Shown: positions 22,210 through 35,049 of the stretch, one piece after another
How positions within the stretch are numbered: position 1 is the first letter of the stretch
Layout of the letters: the number at the start of each line of letters is the position of its first letter
Assembly (NCBI GenBank): GCA_916700875.1
Contig: CAKAKS010000066.1
Coordinates: 3,699,742-3,763,741 of the forward strand
Reading direction: 5' to 3'
Origin: Sebastes aleutianus
Taxonomy: Eukaryota > Chordata > Actinopteri > Perciformes > Sebastidae
Length of the DNA: 64,000 nt
Translations under genes and position numbers: made by a program
Notes under the pieces: generated by a model
The model's database searches: none
What the model saw: the letters and a program-made list of their open reading frames with translations, nothing else
Told to the model about the DNA's origin: nothing

Positions 22210-23620
22210 GCAGTGATATTTTTGGCCTGAATGACAACTTGTATTAATCTTGTAAGCCACGTATCCCTCATTATCATGTTTCTTCTGGTGAGCAATTACA
22301 AGGACCAGTTCCAACCCTGCAGAGACAAAACAGAAGTGAGACCTTTGGTGTTCAGTCGAGTCCGTGTTGACGGCTCTCATTTGCAGATATTTTCTGCAGA
22401 AGACATGGAGTCTTTTGGTGGTAATCATAAACTCATCATCGTCTGTTGATATTACAGCAACCCATGCAGGAAATGTTCCCACTATAGCTGTGTTTTGCAG
22501 CTGCGGAGCACATGCCTCTGCACCGGGGTGGGATGCTGAACCACAGAATCTCCCAACACACATGGAGGAACCACGGCAGGTCATTTATCAGCCTTCAGAG
22601 CCGTTGTGATGTGTTTTCAAAGCTTCACTCCCGTCTCTCAGATGAAGTACAGAACTCTTGGTCCCATGCCTGGACGCCCTCTAATTTGCTTGCATTTTTA
22701 TAGTAGCCACCAATTTGCAGAGGCCACTTTGACCAACGGCGAACTTACGGCAGAGCATCTGCGCTTCAAAAACACTTCCTACGAGCACCAGATGCCTGTA
22801 TGAGAAAAAAACATCCCATCCACTGTAATATATTCAACAACACAGATCAACGTGAGATGAAGTGCAAAGAGATGATCCGGGGAGGTGTGTGGTAAAGGTT
22901 TGGCTTCGAGAAAAACTTCTTCAGATCTAAAGATCCAGTTCAACCATATATAGATCGCAGGCATCAGTGCACCTCTCTCTGTTTATCAGCACGTAAAGCT
23001 AAAATTATCTTCAGTCACACTCCACACTTCCCGTACGCCTCATTTGAGTCACATTCTGTGTAACTCTACGGGCATTTCCACCTTGAATTCCTTCTTCCTT
23101 TGTTTGCACGGGGAGCAGCTTCAAACAGGAACCGACGAGCTGAAAGTGGAACAAAGAGTTAAAAGACTCCAAAAATACCTCACGCTTTGTTGTTTTGCGC
23201 TCGTAGATAAAACGTCACATTCCACAATGTTGTCTTTTTTTACCAAATAAGGTGGGATGTTCTGATGTCAGGGGGAAGCTGTGATCCTTTACAGAAATGG
23301 TGAATGTCGGTCAGTGCTCTCCGTCCATAAGCCTGAGAGTGAGAGCTCGCCGGTTACATCACAGGGTCGGTCGGCGTGACACTGTGCCATCTACACGAGG
23401 CCGACTAAGGGATTGAACACTTAAACAGCTGAATGAATGATTCTCTTATCATGCTTCTACACTGTCGACCTGCCGTGGTGGTCGGCAGCTGAGAAAGCAC
23501 ATCCGCTGTGGTTAATGATATCTGAAGTGTCCTGAATCAGAACACTGTGGCCTGCATTTCACAATGGACCCTCAGTCATCGTACAGTAAGACTATGTTTG
23601 TAAGAATAGACTCTTAGACT
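22210..23620. other. Non-coding, no feature recognised
   Basis: No exon with proper splice signals and no recognised repeat. Open frames here are short and mutually overlapping. Confidence 0.4.
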
Positions 23621-23629
23621 CTTAGTATG

Positions 23630-24361
23630 TCCATGATTAATTGCAATTAATGATCACAAACTCTTTTTTTATCCGTTCAAAATGTACCTAAAAGGGAGAT
23701 TTGTCAAGTATTTAATACTCTTATCAACATGGGAGTGGGCAAATATGCTGCTTTATGTAAATGTGTGTATATATTTATTACTGGAAATCAACTAACAACA
23801 CAAAACAATGACAGATATTGTCCAGAAACCCTCACAGGTACTGCATTTAGCATAAAATATATGCTCAAATCATAACATGGCAAACTGCAGCCCAACAGGC
23901 AACAACAGCTGTCAGTGTGTCAGTGTGCTGACTTGACTATGACTTGCCCCAAACTGCATGTGATTATCATAAAGTGGACATGTCTGTAAAGGGGAGACTC
24001 GTGGGTACCCATAGAACCCATTTACATTCACTGATCTGGAGGTCAGAGGTCAAAGGACCCCTTTGAAAATGACACTTTTTCCTCGTCAAAATGTAGCATA
24101 AGGTTGGAGCTTTATTTAACCTCCTTTATCGACAAGCTAGTATGACATGGTTGGTACCAATGGATTCCTTAGGTTTTCTGGTTACATATGATACCAGTAT
24201 CTTTTCTCTAGCTTTAAAACTGAGCCCGCTACAACCTAAAATCAAAACCAAAATCACAATACGTTTATTATACGTTAATACATTAATACGTTAAAAAAAT
24301 TAGTGCCGTTAAAACGAATTGGCGTTAACGTGTAATTATCACGTTAACTTTGACAGCCCTA
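23630..24361 (+). mobile_element. hAT-like non-autonomous element, nearly full copy
   Basis: Aligns along its whole length, in reverse orientation, with the complete copy at 46522-47187. Shared landmarks are GAGTGGGCAAATATGCTGC, CAATGACAGATATTGTCCAG, GGGGAGACTCGTGGGTACC and the terminal TTAACTTTGACAGCCCTA. The right terminus (24350-24361) is intact; the left terminus has decayed and no GGGCTGTCAA is visible there. No transposase is present. Confidence 0.75.
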
Positions 24362-24477
24362 GTTTATACTACGGAAGGTGTCTGCAGACACGGATGTGTG
24401 CGCATGTTCGTCAGAGTTTACAGTCCTTGTGGACATCGGACCTCTACAGACCCAAGCAGATGCAGAAAGTATAATTT

Positions 24478-24530
24478 GGGCGCAAGTCGCTTTGGATAAA
24501 AGCATCTGCTAAATTACTGTAATGCATTTC
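24478..24530 (+). repeat. SINE/LINE 3' tail
   Basis: AAGTCGCTTTGGATAAAAGC followed by ATCTGCTAAATTACTGTAAT is the well-known shared 3' tail of many fish SINEs and their partner LINEs. Only the tail is apparent. Confidence 0.7.
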
Positions 24531-27240
24531 AAATTCTTGATGTCTAGAAGATTTTGATCACTTTTGACTCTGACTTTGACTTTTAACAGCGAGAAACCTT
24601 TTGACCTGCAAATCACCGAATTAGTGAGAAATCAATCAGATTTTCTATTGTGGGAAACTCCTTGAATTCAGTGCTCCAGATCCCGGCATCAGACCCCACC
24701 AACATCCACCTCCCCCCATGCTTTTGGATATTAGGGACTGCGAGGAATGCGTCCCACCTAAGTAACCCAGGCGACCCCCTTTTGGTGGCCGAGGAATGCC
24801 CGGCGTTTCACTGCTCGGACTGTTTTCACAGTGCAGACGAGCGTCCGCATTTCTTCTGGTAAACTGATCCCGACCACACAAGAGGAGCCCCTCTCCTCCC
24901 CTCCTCCTCCCTTTACAGCCACCTCTCCCACATATAACCCCCCCCAACTACTGTCAATCAACACCTAATACTCCGAGCACAGCTGATCGAAACCACGTGG
25001 AGGGACTGCTGGCTCCAATTGAACCAAGAATGTGCTTATATAACAGTAAAAACGGAGCCATTTCCGCGGCTGAGGGAGGGGTGTTCGTATGGCTTTGAAC
25101 GTATAAGAAGTCGTGTGGATCAAAGACCAAGACGAGAGGGTAAAAGTTAACTGTAACATGAAGCACTAAGTAAAACCAGAGCAACACTTCTCAACTTTTG
25201 CAATATCCTTTGAAAACTCTGCCAACATTAACAAGCTGGATGATAAACAGTATAATGATATTTATCTTCCTCTGGAGGCAGTTTAACTCCATCATATCTG
25301 GGAGGAGGCAAAACAGTTTTTTCACAAGATAAAACATTCATCCTAAGTTTTAAAAATAAGATATTATATCGGTAAATGTAAATGAAAACGCCATAAATCA
25401 CCTTGAAACCCCATCTGAATATTGTGGGGGGTCTCAACCCCCGGACTAAGAACCACTGACCTTTCTGTGACACAACTTCACTGCTGAATTTGAGCGATGC
25501 ACAAAAATTGACCTTCTGTTTGGATATGTCACCAAACACTTGAGCTGAGCTGAAAGACGGGATCAAGAGGAAAGGAAAATAATATTTTGGGGGATCATAT
25601 ATATTTAAGTCTAAGTTACCCTAAAGCCTCCTGGAGGTGTTATAGAAACAACACAATGATAATGTGGATCAACGGCTCACTTTCAGAGCAAACCGTTGCA
25701 TCAGACGGTGCTTCTATAAAATAAAATACCTTCCTCACTGTTTAGTCACCTTCAAATCTCAGTTTGCAGCCTCTTCAAACAGGGCATACTGGGAAAAATG
25801 CACCAAAGCGTCCAGATTTTGGTGGTTTGGTGGTTATCAGCCTAAACTGGAGTTCAAACGAGGCTTTATCTCTCTGGATCACTGGGTTAAATCTGATTAC
25901 TCCTCTCTATTTAGTCTATCTCAGATCAGATCAGAGCAGCCCAAATCTATCTCTAAGTGTCAGGGTGTTTAGTTAAATAACTCTCATAATGAACATGACT
26001 TTTAGTTGCTCTGTTAAGTTGTGTTCTCATCTGTAATGTTAGTTATATTAACTTTAAGGTGTATTATCTCATTTTATCCTTCATATGCTTACACATAGAT
26101 TGTTTACAGTTCATCACTTATTTTGGTGAGCACTTTTATTATAAGTTATACGTCCTGTTTTATGCGATGTGATTTCCTGTGTAACTGTCGTGATTGTTTC
26201 TGTTCACGGCTTATGTTATGTCACAGCACTTTACGACAATGATGAATAATAATAAAAATAAAAGTGAGGCAGAAATTACAGTTTTGGACAAGAAAGGTGT
26301 GTTTAACTATATTACATTCTTTATATTATATATATATATTATTATATTCTTCTTTGAAAATAATAGTATCACACAATGATTCATAAAACTCCAGATCGTT
26401 CCTTTTGACTGTTTGTAAAGCGAATACAACTACACAGCGTACAGAGAAAGCTGATACTTCAGCAAAGCCTGCGTTATGTCAGAGGCTGACTGTGTCTTAG
26501 TCCACTGACACAATGTCCTCTGCAGCGTTAACTGGAGCAAAAAGAGACATAACACAAGAGATAGATCGCTGCTTCACATTGTGGATGTGTGGATATTTGA
26601 GTTTTCAGCCTCTCAGTAGAGAAGCACTTCAATGTTTAACGTTTATTAAATGTACTTCTGTATATACTCCTCAAAGAAACCCACTCCCTTATGTCTACAT
26701 TTAAATCCTCAAAATATGATATTTTCTGTCTCCTTATGCAACAGTTGTGTGTTTTTATAGTTAATGAGCCCTGTGGGAGCAAACCGTTTTCACTCTAGTA
26801 GTCTGCAGGGAGACGTAGAAACTGAGTGATTAAAAAAAAAAACGAGTGACAATCTGTGAACCAAATCTGTTTCCAAGCTCGCCTGTCTGCGTTTCTCCAG
26901 CTGTCCTCACCCCCCGTCTGGACTCACAAAGTGTCCAGACTGTCCCTCTAAACTGTCATAAACAGCGTCTATCCCACCCAGACACACTCGTTTGTTCAGA
27001 TCAGCCTCACGTTGGGTTCGTGGACGAGGACAGACAGTTGGGTTTCAGGCATTTTTGTTGCAGGTATTTGGTAGTTTGAATGGTATTGTTCTCACCTGTC
27101 TGGACAAACAGACTAAACACTTCTTTTCAAGAGTGTTGTTATTCAGGGAAATCAAAGCTACAGTGTAATCCACATTGAGAGAATCAGGAAGAAGTGGGAA
27201 ATAAACTGTTTGGGCTGTAAACTCAGTGAATATTTGTGTT
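24531..27240. other. Non-coding, no gene recognised
   Basis: Contains a C-rich block (24895-24950), a short AACCCCCGGACTAAGAACCAC phrase at about 25437 that may be repeat-derived, and AT-rich sequence with a TA run near 26328. Frames of about 100 codons (24645, 25228 and 25664) show no domain. Confidence 0.4.
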
Positions 27241-27244
27241 TATT

Positions 27245-27455
27245 ACTTCTTATTTGTTTGTCTGATTGTCAGCAGGATTACAGAAAAACTACCGGCCCAA
27301 ATTTCATGAAACTTGGTGGAAGGGTGTAACATGGGCCAAGAAAGAACCCATTACATGATGGAGCGGATCTGAATCACGGGCCGAGTACACGCATTATTTT
27401 TCACTTACGGAAACTTACGGAGGTCTGCGTTCTCAGAGTGCCCTTCTAGTTAATT
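27245..27455 (+). repeat. Teleost dispersed repeat (GATTGTCAGCAGGATTAC type)
   Basis: Runs TTTGTCTGATTGTCAGCAGG, AAATTTCATGAAACTTGGTG, AACCCATTACATGATGGAGC and ends GGAGGTCTGCGTTCTCAGAG then TGCCCTTCTAGTT. This order is characteristic of an abundant fish repeat. A diverged relative is at 48030-48520. Confidence 0.65.
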
Positions 27456-27545
27456 TAGTTTATTCTTTAATTGGGTCCCTTTTAGTTGATTCTGGGGTCT
27501 TGCAAATGAGTTGGTCTTCAACAAATGTCAATTCTATACATATTA

Positions 27546-28020
27546 GAGATGTCAATCGATTAAAATTTTTAATCGCGATTAAAGATTTGCCAAGTATTTA
27601 ATACTCTTATCAACATGGGAGTGGGTAAATATGCTGCTTTATGCAAATGTTTGTATATATGTATTATTGCAAATCAATTAACAACACAAAACAATGACAG
27701 ATATTGTCCAGAAACCCTCACAGGTACTGCATTTAGCATAAAACATATGCTCAAATCATAACATGGCAAACTGCAGCTGTCAGTGTGTCAGTGTGCTGAC
27801 TTGACTATGACTTGCCCCAAACTGCATGTGATTATCATGAAGTGGGCATGTCTGTAAAGGGGAGACTCGTGGGTACCTATAGAACCCATTTACATTCACA
27901 TATCTGGAGGTCAGAGGTCAAGGGACCCCTTTGAAAATGGCCATGACAGTTTTTCCTCGCCAAAATTTAGTGTAAGTTTGGAGTGTTATTAAACCTCCTT
28001 CACAACCAGTTAGTATGACA
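27546..28020 (+). mobile_element. hAT-like non-autonomous element, 3'-truncated copy
   Basis: Starts with a degenerate terminus (AGATGTCAATCGATTAAA) and follows the family consensus through GAGTGGGTAAATATGCTGC and GGGGAGACTCGTGGGTACC to TTAGTATGACA, where it stops. A short stretch present in other copies (CCCAACAGGCAACAACAGC) is missing here. Confidence 0.75.
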
Positions 28021-28029
28021 TTGATTAAT

Positions 28030-30830
28030 CATTGTTCAAATTCATATAACTGTATTTAAAATTCTAATGAAGAACTCAAAGTTTCCAAGGATACCATACA
28101 TCAGGATGAGTTTTTGGGGAAATGTGCATAAAATGATGTATCAGACATGTAGAACATTTTATGGCATCTTGGGTTTCATCATTCATCACAGCATCATTGA
28201 AGTGTTAGAACAAGCAGATACAGAGTATGTGATGTGCAGGGTTCATTTTTCTAAATCTAAGAAAAATAATGGGGGAATCTTTGAGAAAAATCTGGATTTT
28301 AAAAGTTTAATAATTGATACAGAAACAAAATGCTGTTGCCATTCCTCACAGTCAAACGTGATAAATTCACATATAGGTACATGAGGTGTCTGAGCACTTG
28401 ACATTTTCCCCATGTGGTTCATTTGTAAGGGCAGAAACATTTGTAGTTTCCTGTAGTAAAACCTGCATCTCCTCGTCTGGACAGGAGTAAAAAAAACATC
28501 CAGCCCGGCTCCTGACTGCTCTGCCAATATTATTACTGCCAGACTCATTTTTCCACCTGCCGTCAGCAGTGTTGGAAGAGGCAGGTGCAGCGGCATTAAG
28601 AGGAGCGATGAAGACCCAGCAGCGTCGCCAAACAATAATGTCATTAAACTGCATAAAAACACAGAGGAGCTGGGCTGGAGGGCCGGGGGTTACCGGGCTG
28701 GGAACGTCGGTAATTAGCCGGAGCAGCTGGGAGGCTGAGGTGTGTGTGTGTGTGTTTAAGTGTGTGTGTTCTCTCCCCTTTTTGGACATTTGAGTTCAAT
28801 TTAATTCACTGACGGCTTTATTGGTTTGACACAATGATACGACACAGCGTCGGAGCAGAGGGCGCTGAATGAATTATTCATTAAAGGATATAATAAGACA
28901 TTATTTATCTTTTTGTAATTTAAAATTCTGCTTTTGATGCCTCGTTAAATGTGAAAATCAAGATTTATTTTTTAATTACATTTGCGATTATCAGCTTATT
29001 AGTTTAAATCACCTTTGATTGGATCAAAGAAGCTTTACAACCACAACTACTGAAAAATAAGCCAAAGTGGATTCAGAATTTATCATTTTAAGGTAAAAGT
29101 ACATTATCTTTTTTCTTTTTTTTGTAGTTTTTAATAGCGCAGCATAAATCTGAAGGGTCTTTCTTTAAGCTAAATATATCTCACATTAGCCGTTGTGACT
29201 CTTTCCAACCACTTCCTTATTAAATACTGGTGAAATAAAGTGCTGTATACATGTTGAGGCCAGATTTAAAGATGCTAAACACTGCCACCCTAAAGACCAG
29301 CTTTCCAGCAGCTTCTTGAAGTCTTGTAATATCAGCTTCTATCTAATCCAGGCAACAGTTCAAATATTTTGCAGTGACGGGATTGTTGACCTCAGAGAAC
29401 GTCTGACTCCCTCTCTGACTCTGTCTCCGTCTCTGTCTGACTCTGTTTGTGTATCTCTCTGTTTATTTCACATGTTTGCATAATGGGGGAAGTGACTTGA
29501 GGAAACCAGGGAAACAATGAGACACCGCGAAGACAAACCGCCCCACCCAACCCGACCCGACCCCATCTCCCTCCTCTTTCCTTTACTTCCCCTCCACAAG
29601 AACAGCAGGGGGAGAGAGAGGATGCCCCGCCCTGGATCAATACCACACAGTCACAGTATATTTACATCCACAAAAGAACTGAGAGCTCCAAGAACTTGTT
29701 TATGTACCAGGGCTCAACTATAAGGATTGCCCCTCTTGCCGTGGGCAATTTAAATGCTACTAAATCTAGCAACTCAAATCTACAACTCACTGTATTGTAC
29801 AAAAGAATTAAACACGTTATCAACAGCTGGTGATGGAAGAAGCCAAGGAGTGAGCCATTTCGCTTCCTTCTTATCTCTGATGAGAGTTGCACATGCATAA
29901 TACCAATCAGCACTCGTGAGAAAAAGGCGGCGGGTAAAGACAAAGTTTATGAGCTGAAGTGCAAGCATTTCAGTTATCCTGGAAACATGTTAGTTGGATG
30001 TTGTTAGATGATGTGGGCAAAACTCTAGATTAATTTACTTAAATAAAGTTTAAACATGACAATGAACTTTGGTCCTTGTTGTTGTTTGATAACCACTATA
30101 AATAAACCGAGGGGGCAGTAAAGGTAGGTAAGTAGATTTCTGACCCACTTGCCCGACCGGGTAAGTGAAAAAACCCATAAACGCTGAGCCCGGGATACAC
30201 TGCACTAACCTGACTAATGTGCAATCTGTGTTCACACGCAGCTGATCTGATTTATTAGGTGACATATTGCTAATATATAAAAGGTCTGACATTAAAAAAA
30301 CAACGTTTAAATCCTCTGTGTCAGGCAGGTCTTTTCATTCTTGGTGTTTTAAAAGAAATCTATAAGAAAAAAAAACAGCACAGACACAAGAAAGAAAAAG
30401 AAATTCGGGTTTAACCTCTCAACTGCTTACAAAGACGGCAAAAACGCAAAATCTTAACATGTATATTTGTCTAATTACTAGTCAAAATATCTCATAACAC
30501 TTAATATAAGACTCAATCACCTAATAATTAACATTCCAGTGAGATATAAGGTGAAAGTGAATAGTATAGTTAAGTGAAAAAATTCTATGTTTGAGCAGAC
30601 AACACTTCTTAATACTAGAGAAATACAGCTCTAAATGAGTTTTCACAGCTAATTTCAAGATCTCTTTTTTTATCTTAAATGGCCCAAATATTATATTTAC
30701 ATTTCAAGAAATCGGATTATTAGATTATTAGGCATATTATTCTACTTCGTAAAAGAAAAAACACCTTGTATTCATTGTTTTGTAACTCATTTTTGAAGTG
30801 GCCTTTTTTCCAGCATTACAAGCAAAAATA
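28030..30830. other. Non-coding, no gene recognised
   Basis: Minus-strand frames at 28243-28662 and 28367-28789 overlap each other and have no domain. A short GT run is near 28740. A C-rich block lies at 29540-29600. A pyrimidine/AGAGAG tract at 29400-29450 is low complexity. Confidence 0.4.
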
Positions 30831-30834
30831 AAAA

Positions 30835-31450
30835 TTGCCATCCAGGCCAAGTGTGGCAACATGTCTGGCTCAGCTCAACTGGCATCCTCCCTGTGTTGAT
30901 CATGATCCTGGCTGGCCCATATCTGGCTGCCAGACTTGTTTTAGGTTTTGGTTTGGTTTTGGGAGTGGACCGCTTTGGGATGATAATCAAATGTTAGTAT
31001 CACTTGGGCCACCCAGAACTGGACTAGTGTACTGGGGCCAATTCACATTATAGTCTTGCATGGATCTGGTAACCAGGTGTGCTGGATTCAGGCTGTTATT
31101 GGGACAAGATATTTTGGTAAATGTTACAGCACTTCTGAATCAAGGATTACAAGTAAGTCCCCAGCAGAGTTAGGTCAATCCCAGCTGAGTATCGGCTGTG
31201 TTTTGGCACTGGAGGACCAAACATGGGCCAGCTTGCCAGCCCATATATGGCTGCCAGATGTGGGTGGATTTTTGGGTTGTGGGCTGATATAATCAACTAT
31301 TAGTTAGCCAAGTTTGGGCCAGCTTTAGGCCAGCTTTAGGCCAGTATCGGCACTCCAAATTAGACCAGTATTTGGGCGGATTCAGGCACATCATTCATCA
31401 TGGGTCTGGCATTAATGCATGGTAACCTGGGACTATGGGGGCTGTTGGTC
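30835..31450. repeat. Dispersed repeat with internal GGCTGCCAGA motifs
   Basis: The phrase CTGGCTGGCCCATATCTGGCTGCCAGA near 30910 recurs near 31230 as CAGCCCATATATGGCTGCCAGA. TTTAGGCCAG is repeated in tandem near 31322, and TGGGCCACCCAGAACTGGAC is at 31006. The block looks like a mosaic, internally repetitive dispersed element. Its class was not identified. Confidence 0.5.
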
Positions 31451-31459
31451 TAAGCCATG

Positions 31460-32220
31460 TTGGCTACCTGGAACCTGAAGTGCTTGAGCAGTCTAGTGAC
31501 TCTTCAGTGATCATAGAGGAAAGAAGTGGTGAGAAAAAAAGGGGTTTTAGATGAACAAACAGTTCAGTGTGAGAGGAGGCGATCCAGTTGGAGGAGGAGG
31601 GAGACTTCAGGAGTTATTTCTTGAAAAATGTGTCTTTGGTAAATGACAGATGATGGGAGTGCTTCTGTTCCATTACCCAGACCTTCAGTCAGCGCTGGCT
31701 GAAGGTCAGCTCAGGTATTAGAAGAATGGCTTTTCCAATTTTCTTGTTAAATGAATCTGAAGTCGTCCAGTTTATCAGAGAGACAGTTTGTGAAGGTTGC
31801 ATTTCTCTGTGAGATGGAACGAATGGAAGGAAGCCTCAATCATGGAGCTGAACCTGCGCTCTGACCTCTGAGTGAAAAGACTCGTTTAACCACAGCGGAT
31901 CAATAAAGTCTAACTTTATTTGTATTTATGAGCAGATTTTTTATTTTTTATTTTGAGTTTGGATTAATAAAATATTACAGAAGTTCAAACAGCATCTACC
32001 ACTGATATTTGAAGAAGAACAATCTGGTTATGTTTAGGCCCTCAAAGCACTTGGTTAAGGTTAGGTAAAGATCATAGTCAACATCATGGAAGTGCAATAA
32101 TAAATCATAGGAGTATCTTTTGAAAAATGGTGCAATTGTGGCCAAACATAGCCTCCTAAAGTTGTAGATGTACCACCACTCCCACGCTGCCGGGGGAATC
32201 AGTTCATATTTCTTTCACAC
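31460..32220. other. Non-coding, no feature recognised
   Basis: Unique-looking sequence with a short repeat-like piece near 32040-32075 (ACTTGGTTAAGGTTAGGTAA). Confidence 0.4.
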
Positions 32221-32224
32221 GACC

Positions 32225-33165
32225 AGCACGCTCTCACTCCCAACTCATCATACCGACGCTTGATCAGTGCCCCTACGCTTCAAACTATAACGCTCTAGGT
32301 ACCCCTTTAGCATCAGTTTTGGATGTATCAGGGACGGCGTGTCAGTTTCCACTCATTACATGCATAGTGTCTTTTCAAAATAAACTCCGTGTTCACATTG
32401 AAATGTACAGTTTCCACTCATTACATGTATACAAACTCTTTTCAAACTAAAATTTCCAACGTAGGTTTACTTAGCTTTAGGTTTACTTGTGCAACAAAAC
32501 TACTACTTGGTTAGGTTTAGACTGCATTCACACCAGATTCGCCGCAGGGTTGTGCGGCGGTGTGGGAGTGTCAATACGACGATTAACGTCTTTGTTTCCT
32601 CATGGCTGGGTTGTACAGCTCTGGATCAGCGGTTAAGTGATTGGCCACCGCAGTGTGACGTCAGGTTGTGCTTCTCCAAAAATTGATTAATTTTCAACTG
32701 TTCCGCTGTAGGCTGCTGCGTTTTTTGCAGCCCCCACCACCGCAGTCCAAACGCACTACCCCGCATTCAAAATGAATAGGAGGATTGTCGTTTTTGCCGC
32801 ACCACTGGGGTGACAACAAAAGTACTTGGTAAAGGTTTAGGAATAGATCATGGTTTGGGTTCAAATAAGTATGTTTGTTAAAAAACTGGTGTACGGAAGT
32901 TGCGCAACAAAACTACGGTAAAATAAGTCAACATTTACTTGGTTTCATACGGGATATGAACAGCGGTCTCCTGGCTGAAAGTCATGTGTTAGTTTGACCC
33001 ATCAAACCTCCACTCCCACCCGCCCTACGCGGACTTTCTCGCTTTTTATACTACATCAGTGGCTCCACCCGTCAAATAATGACGCGGATGTCTTCACACC
33101 CTGATGAAGACTTGTTGAGTCGAAACGTGTTGGTCATTCATGATTTAATAAAGGATGTTTAACTT
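32225..33165. repeat. Composite dispersed repeat block
   Basis: The left part (32225-32350) belongs to the CTCACTCCCAACTCATCA family. About 32440-33060 is the CCTAAACCTAAC family, with TTGGTTAGGTTTA, AGATCATGGTTTGGGTT, GTACGGAAGTTGCG and CGGTCTCCTGGCTGAAAGTC. The right edge (33095-33160) carries CCTGATGAAGACTTGTTGAG and AAACGTGTTGGTCATTC, another stock fish-repeat phrase. A separate element is nested at 32520-32817. Confidence 0.6.
32520..32817. mobile_element. Nested short element inside another repeat
   Basis: Starts ACTGCATTCACACCAGATTC and ends CACCACTGGGGTGACAAC. It interrupts the TTGGTTAGGTTTA...AAGTACTTGG part of the host repeat. A second copy of its left half is at 62775-62940 (GCTGCATTCACGATTCGCCG ... 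GATTAACGTCTTTTGTTCCC). Terminal inverted repeats are not clear, so the class is uncertain. Confidence 0.45.
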
Positions 33166-34560
33166 ACAATCAGGGGAAGTGATGGGGGAAAAGGGGGTGT
33201 GGTGCACTTGTTCTGTGAACTGTGTCTATCAGACTGATAAATGACATGATGGAAACTGTTAAACATGTCAGAGGCCTCCCAGAGGAGCCTCCCTTGTCTT
33301 TGAATCACCAATCTGGTGACACACACAAGGAAACAATGGGTAAACAGGGAGTCTCAGCATGGTCACGTCTGTCAGCCTGTGTGTGTGTGTGTGTGTGCAG
33401 CCTAGCAGGCAACTATCGGCATCACAACTAATGAGTCTCAGGCCCAGCGGGTTGCAATTCCAACACACCCTCCAACAAACACACACTTGCATGCATGTGT
33501 TCTCTCTCTATGCATTCACCGCTACCACTTCATCACCAGCTGGCTCTGGTTGGTTGATCTGGAGGAGAGCCCGCACGGCCGAGGCTCTTCAGTAAAGAGC
33601 CACACGGAGACTTGACGTTGTCGGCTGCAGCTGCGGAGGAACACTACTGTCCGAATAACAAGCGCCCACTAATCTGCCTGAGTCAGTGCTGGACGGATAC
33701 ACACTCTCTACACCTCCTTTCATCCCACCATCCAGCCCGGAGAGATGGAACCACCCACACAGAGAAAATGGAAGACTGGACAAGATTACATAATCTGGAG
33801 GCTTTATGTAACAGCGAGGGCGAGTCATTCAGTTGGAACTGGCCTTTTTGGGGCTCTTTTCTCTCTCCGACCGTCTCGCTATTTCCTTTTTACGAGAAGA
33901 CGGACATATAGATGGATGGTTGTGTGCCACTGGCGATGCCCCATAGCGGTACCTCTGTGACAAAGAATGGCACAGATGGCAGCCCAGGGCTGGCCGGCGT
34001 TCAGGGTACCAAATGGCATGCCACAACAGGTCCAGATGGACTCAGGCTCTTGGTTTTATTTTCGCCTTTGAATAGACGGTGGATAAACAGCGAGAAAGAC
34101 AGAGGAGTAAAGAAATGAAGTGAGGCGGGAGGGCAGAGAGACAACAGCCTGCCTACAATGTGAGAAAAGTAAAAAAAAAAAAAAAGAGAGATCTGGAGGA
34201 AAGTGAGAGTGTGAAAAAGCAACAAGATAAACAAATCAATCAAGCTAACTTTCCATCTGCCCACTTTTTGTGTTTTACTCTCAAAGAAAATCCACCAGCT
34301 GCACCTTTAAATGTCCTCTCAGCGCAGGAGCTCCATCACAACAGTGATGCCTGATGCAGAATTATCTGACTCCAGTCAACCCATTTAAAGGAAATATGAT
34401 AGACAGCGTATCCACAAAAAACAAGAGGAAGTAACTGAGTAACTGACCACAGCTCAGCGTGTTTTATTTTTCACTTTATTCATCTTAAAGCTTTTCTTTT
34501 AAATCAACAACTAATCTGCATTATTGAATACGTATTATAAGAAACGTGATGCTATCCAGG
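33166..34560. other. Unique non-coding block with GT run
   Basis: A (GT)10 microsatellite is at 33378-33397. The stretch 33740-34110 is unique, of balanced composition and free of recognised repeats, with many overlapping short frames but no exon I can support. An A-run lies at 34170-34184. Confidence 0.35.
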
Positions 34561-34614
34561 TTAGAGGTCTGTGATGGATGGTTTCCAAAATTTTAGACCT
34601 GATCTGATAGACCT

Positions 34615-35045
34615 GTGGAAAACCGAAATCCGACATTTATCGACATATCCCCATACAACGATTCGTATGATATCTTGTGAAGTTATTCCTAATTTTTCAT
34701 GCGTTTTCATACAAATGTCCAGCGTCAATTTCCGCTCCAAAATAACCTTTCGTCTTCACAGGAAACAACTTGGTTAGGTTTAGGCAAGAAAACCACTTAG
34801 TTAGGTTTAGGAAAGATCGTAGTTAAGTTATGCCACACCAGAAGTGGTTCATAACACCGGAAGTGCTGTAATTTAAGTACGGAAGTTACGTGACAAATAA
34901 ATCATCGTTGACTTCTGATTTCACACGGGACACTAACACCGGTCTCTTGGGCGAAAATCCGGTATTTTTGGACCCGCCCATCCACCCCGACCTCCTTCCT
35001 ACGTTGTCTTTGCAGCTCTTTATACTTCCGTGTTCACAATTACAT
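34615..35045. repeat. Dispersed repeat, 'CCTAAACCTAAC' family, long copy
   Basis: Includes ACTTGGTTAGGTTTAGGCAA, AACCACTTAGTTAGGTTTAG, AGTACGGAAGTTACGTGAC, CACCGGTCTCTTGGGCGAAA and CCGACCTCCTTCCTACGTTG. The order agrees with the 32440-33060 copy. It is the most complete copy of this family in the window. Confidence 0.65.
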
Positions 35046-35049
35046 TATT

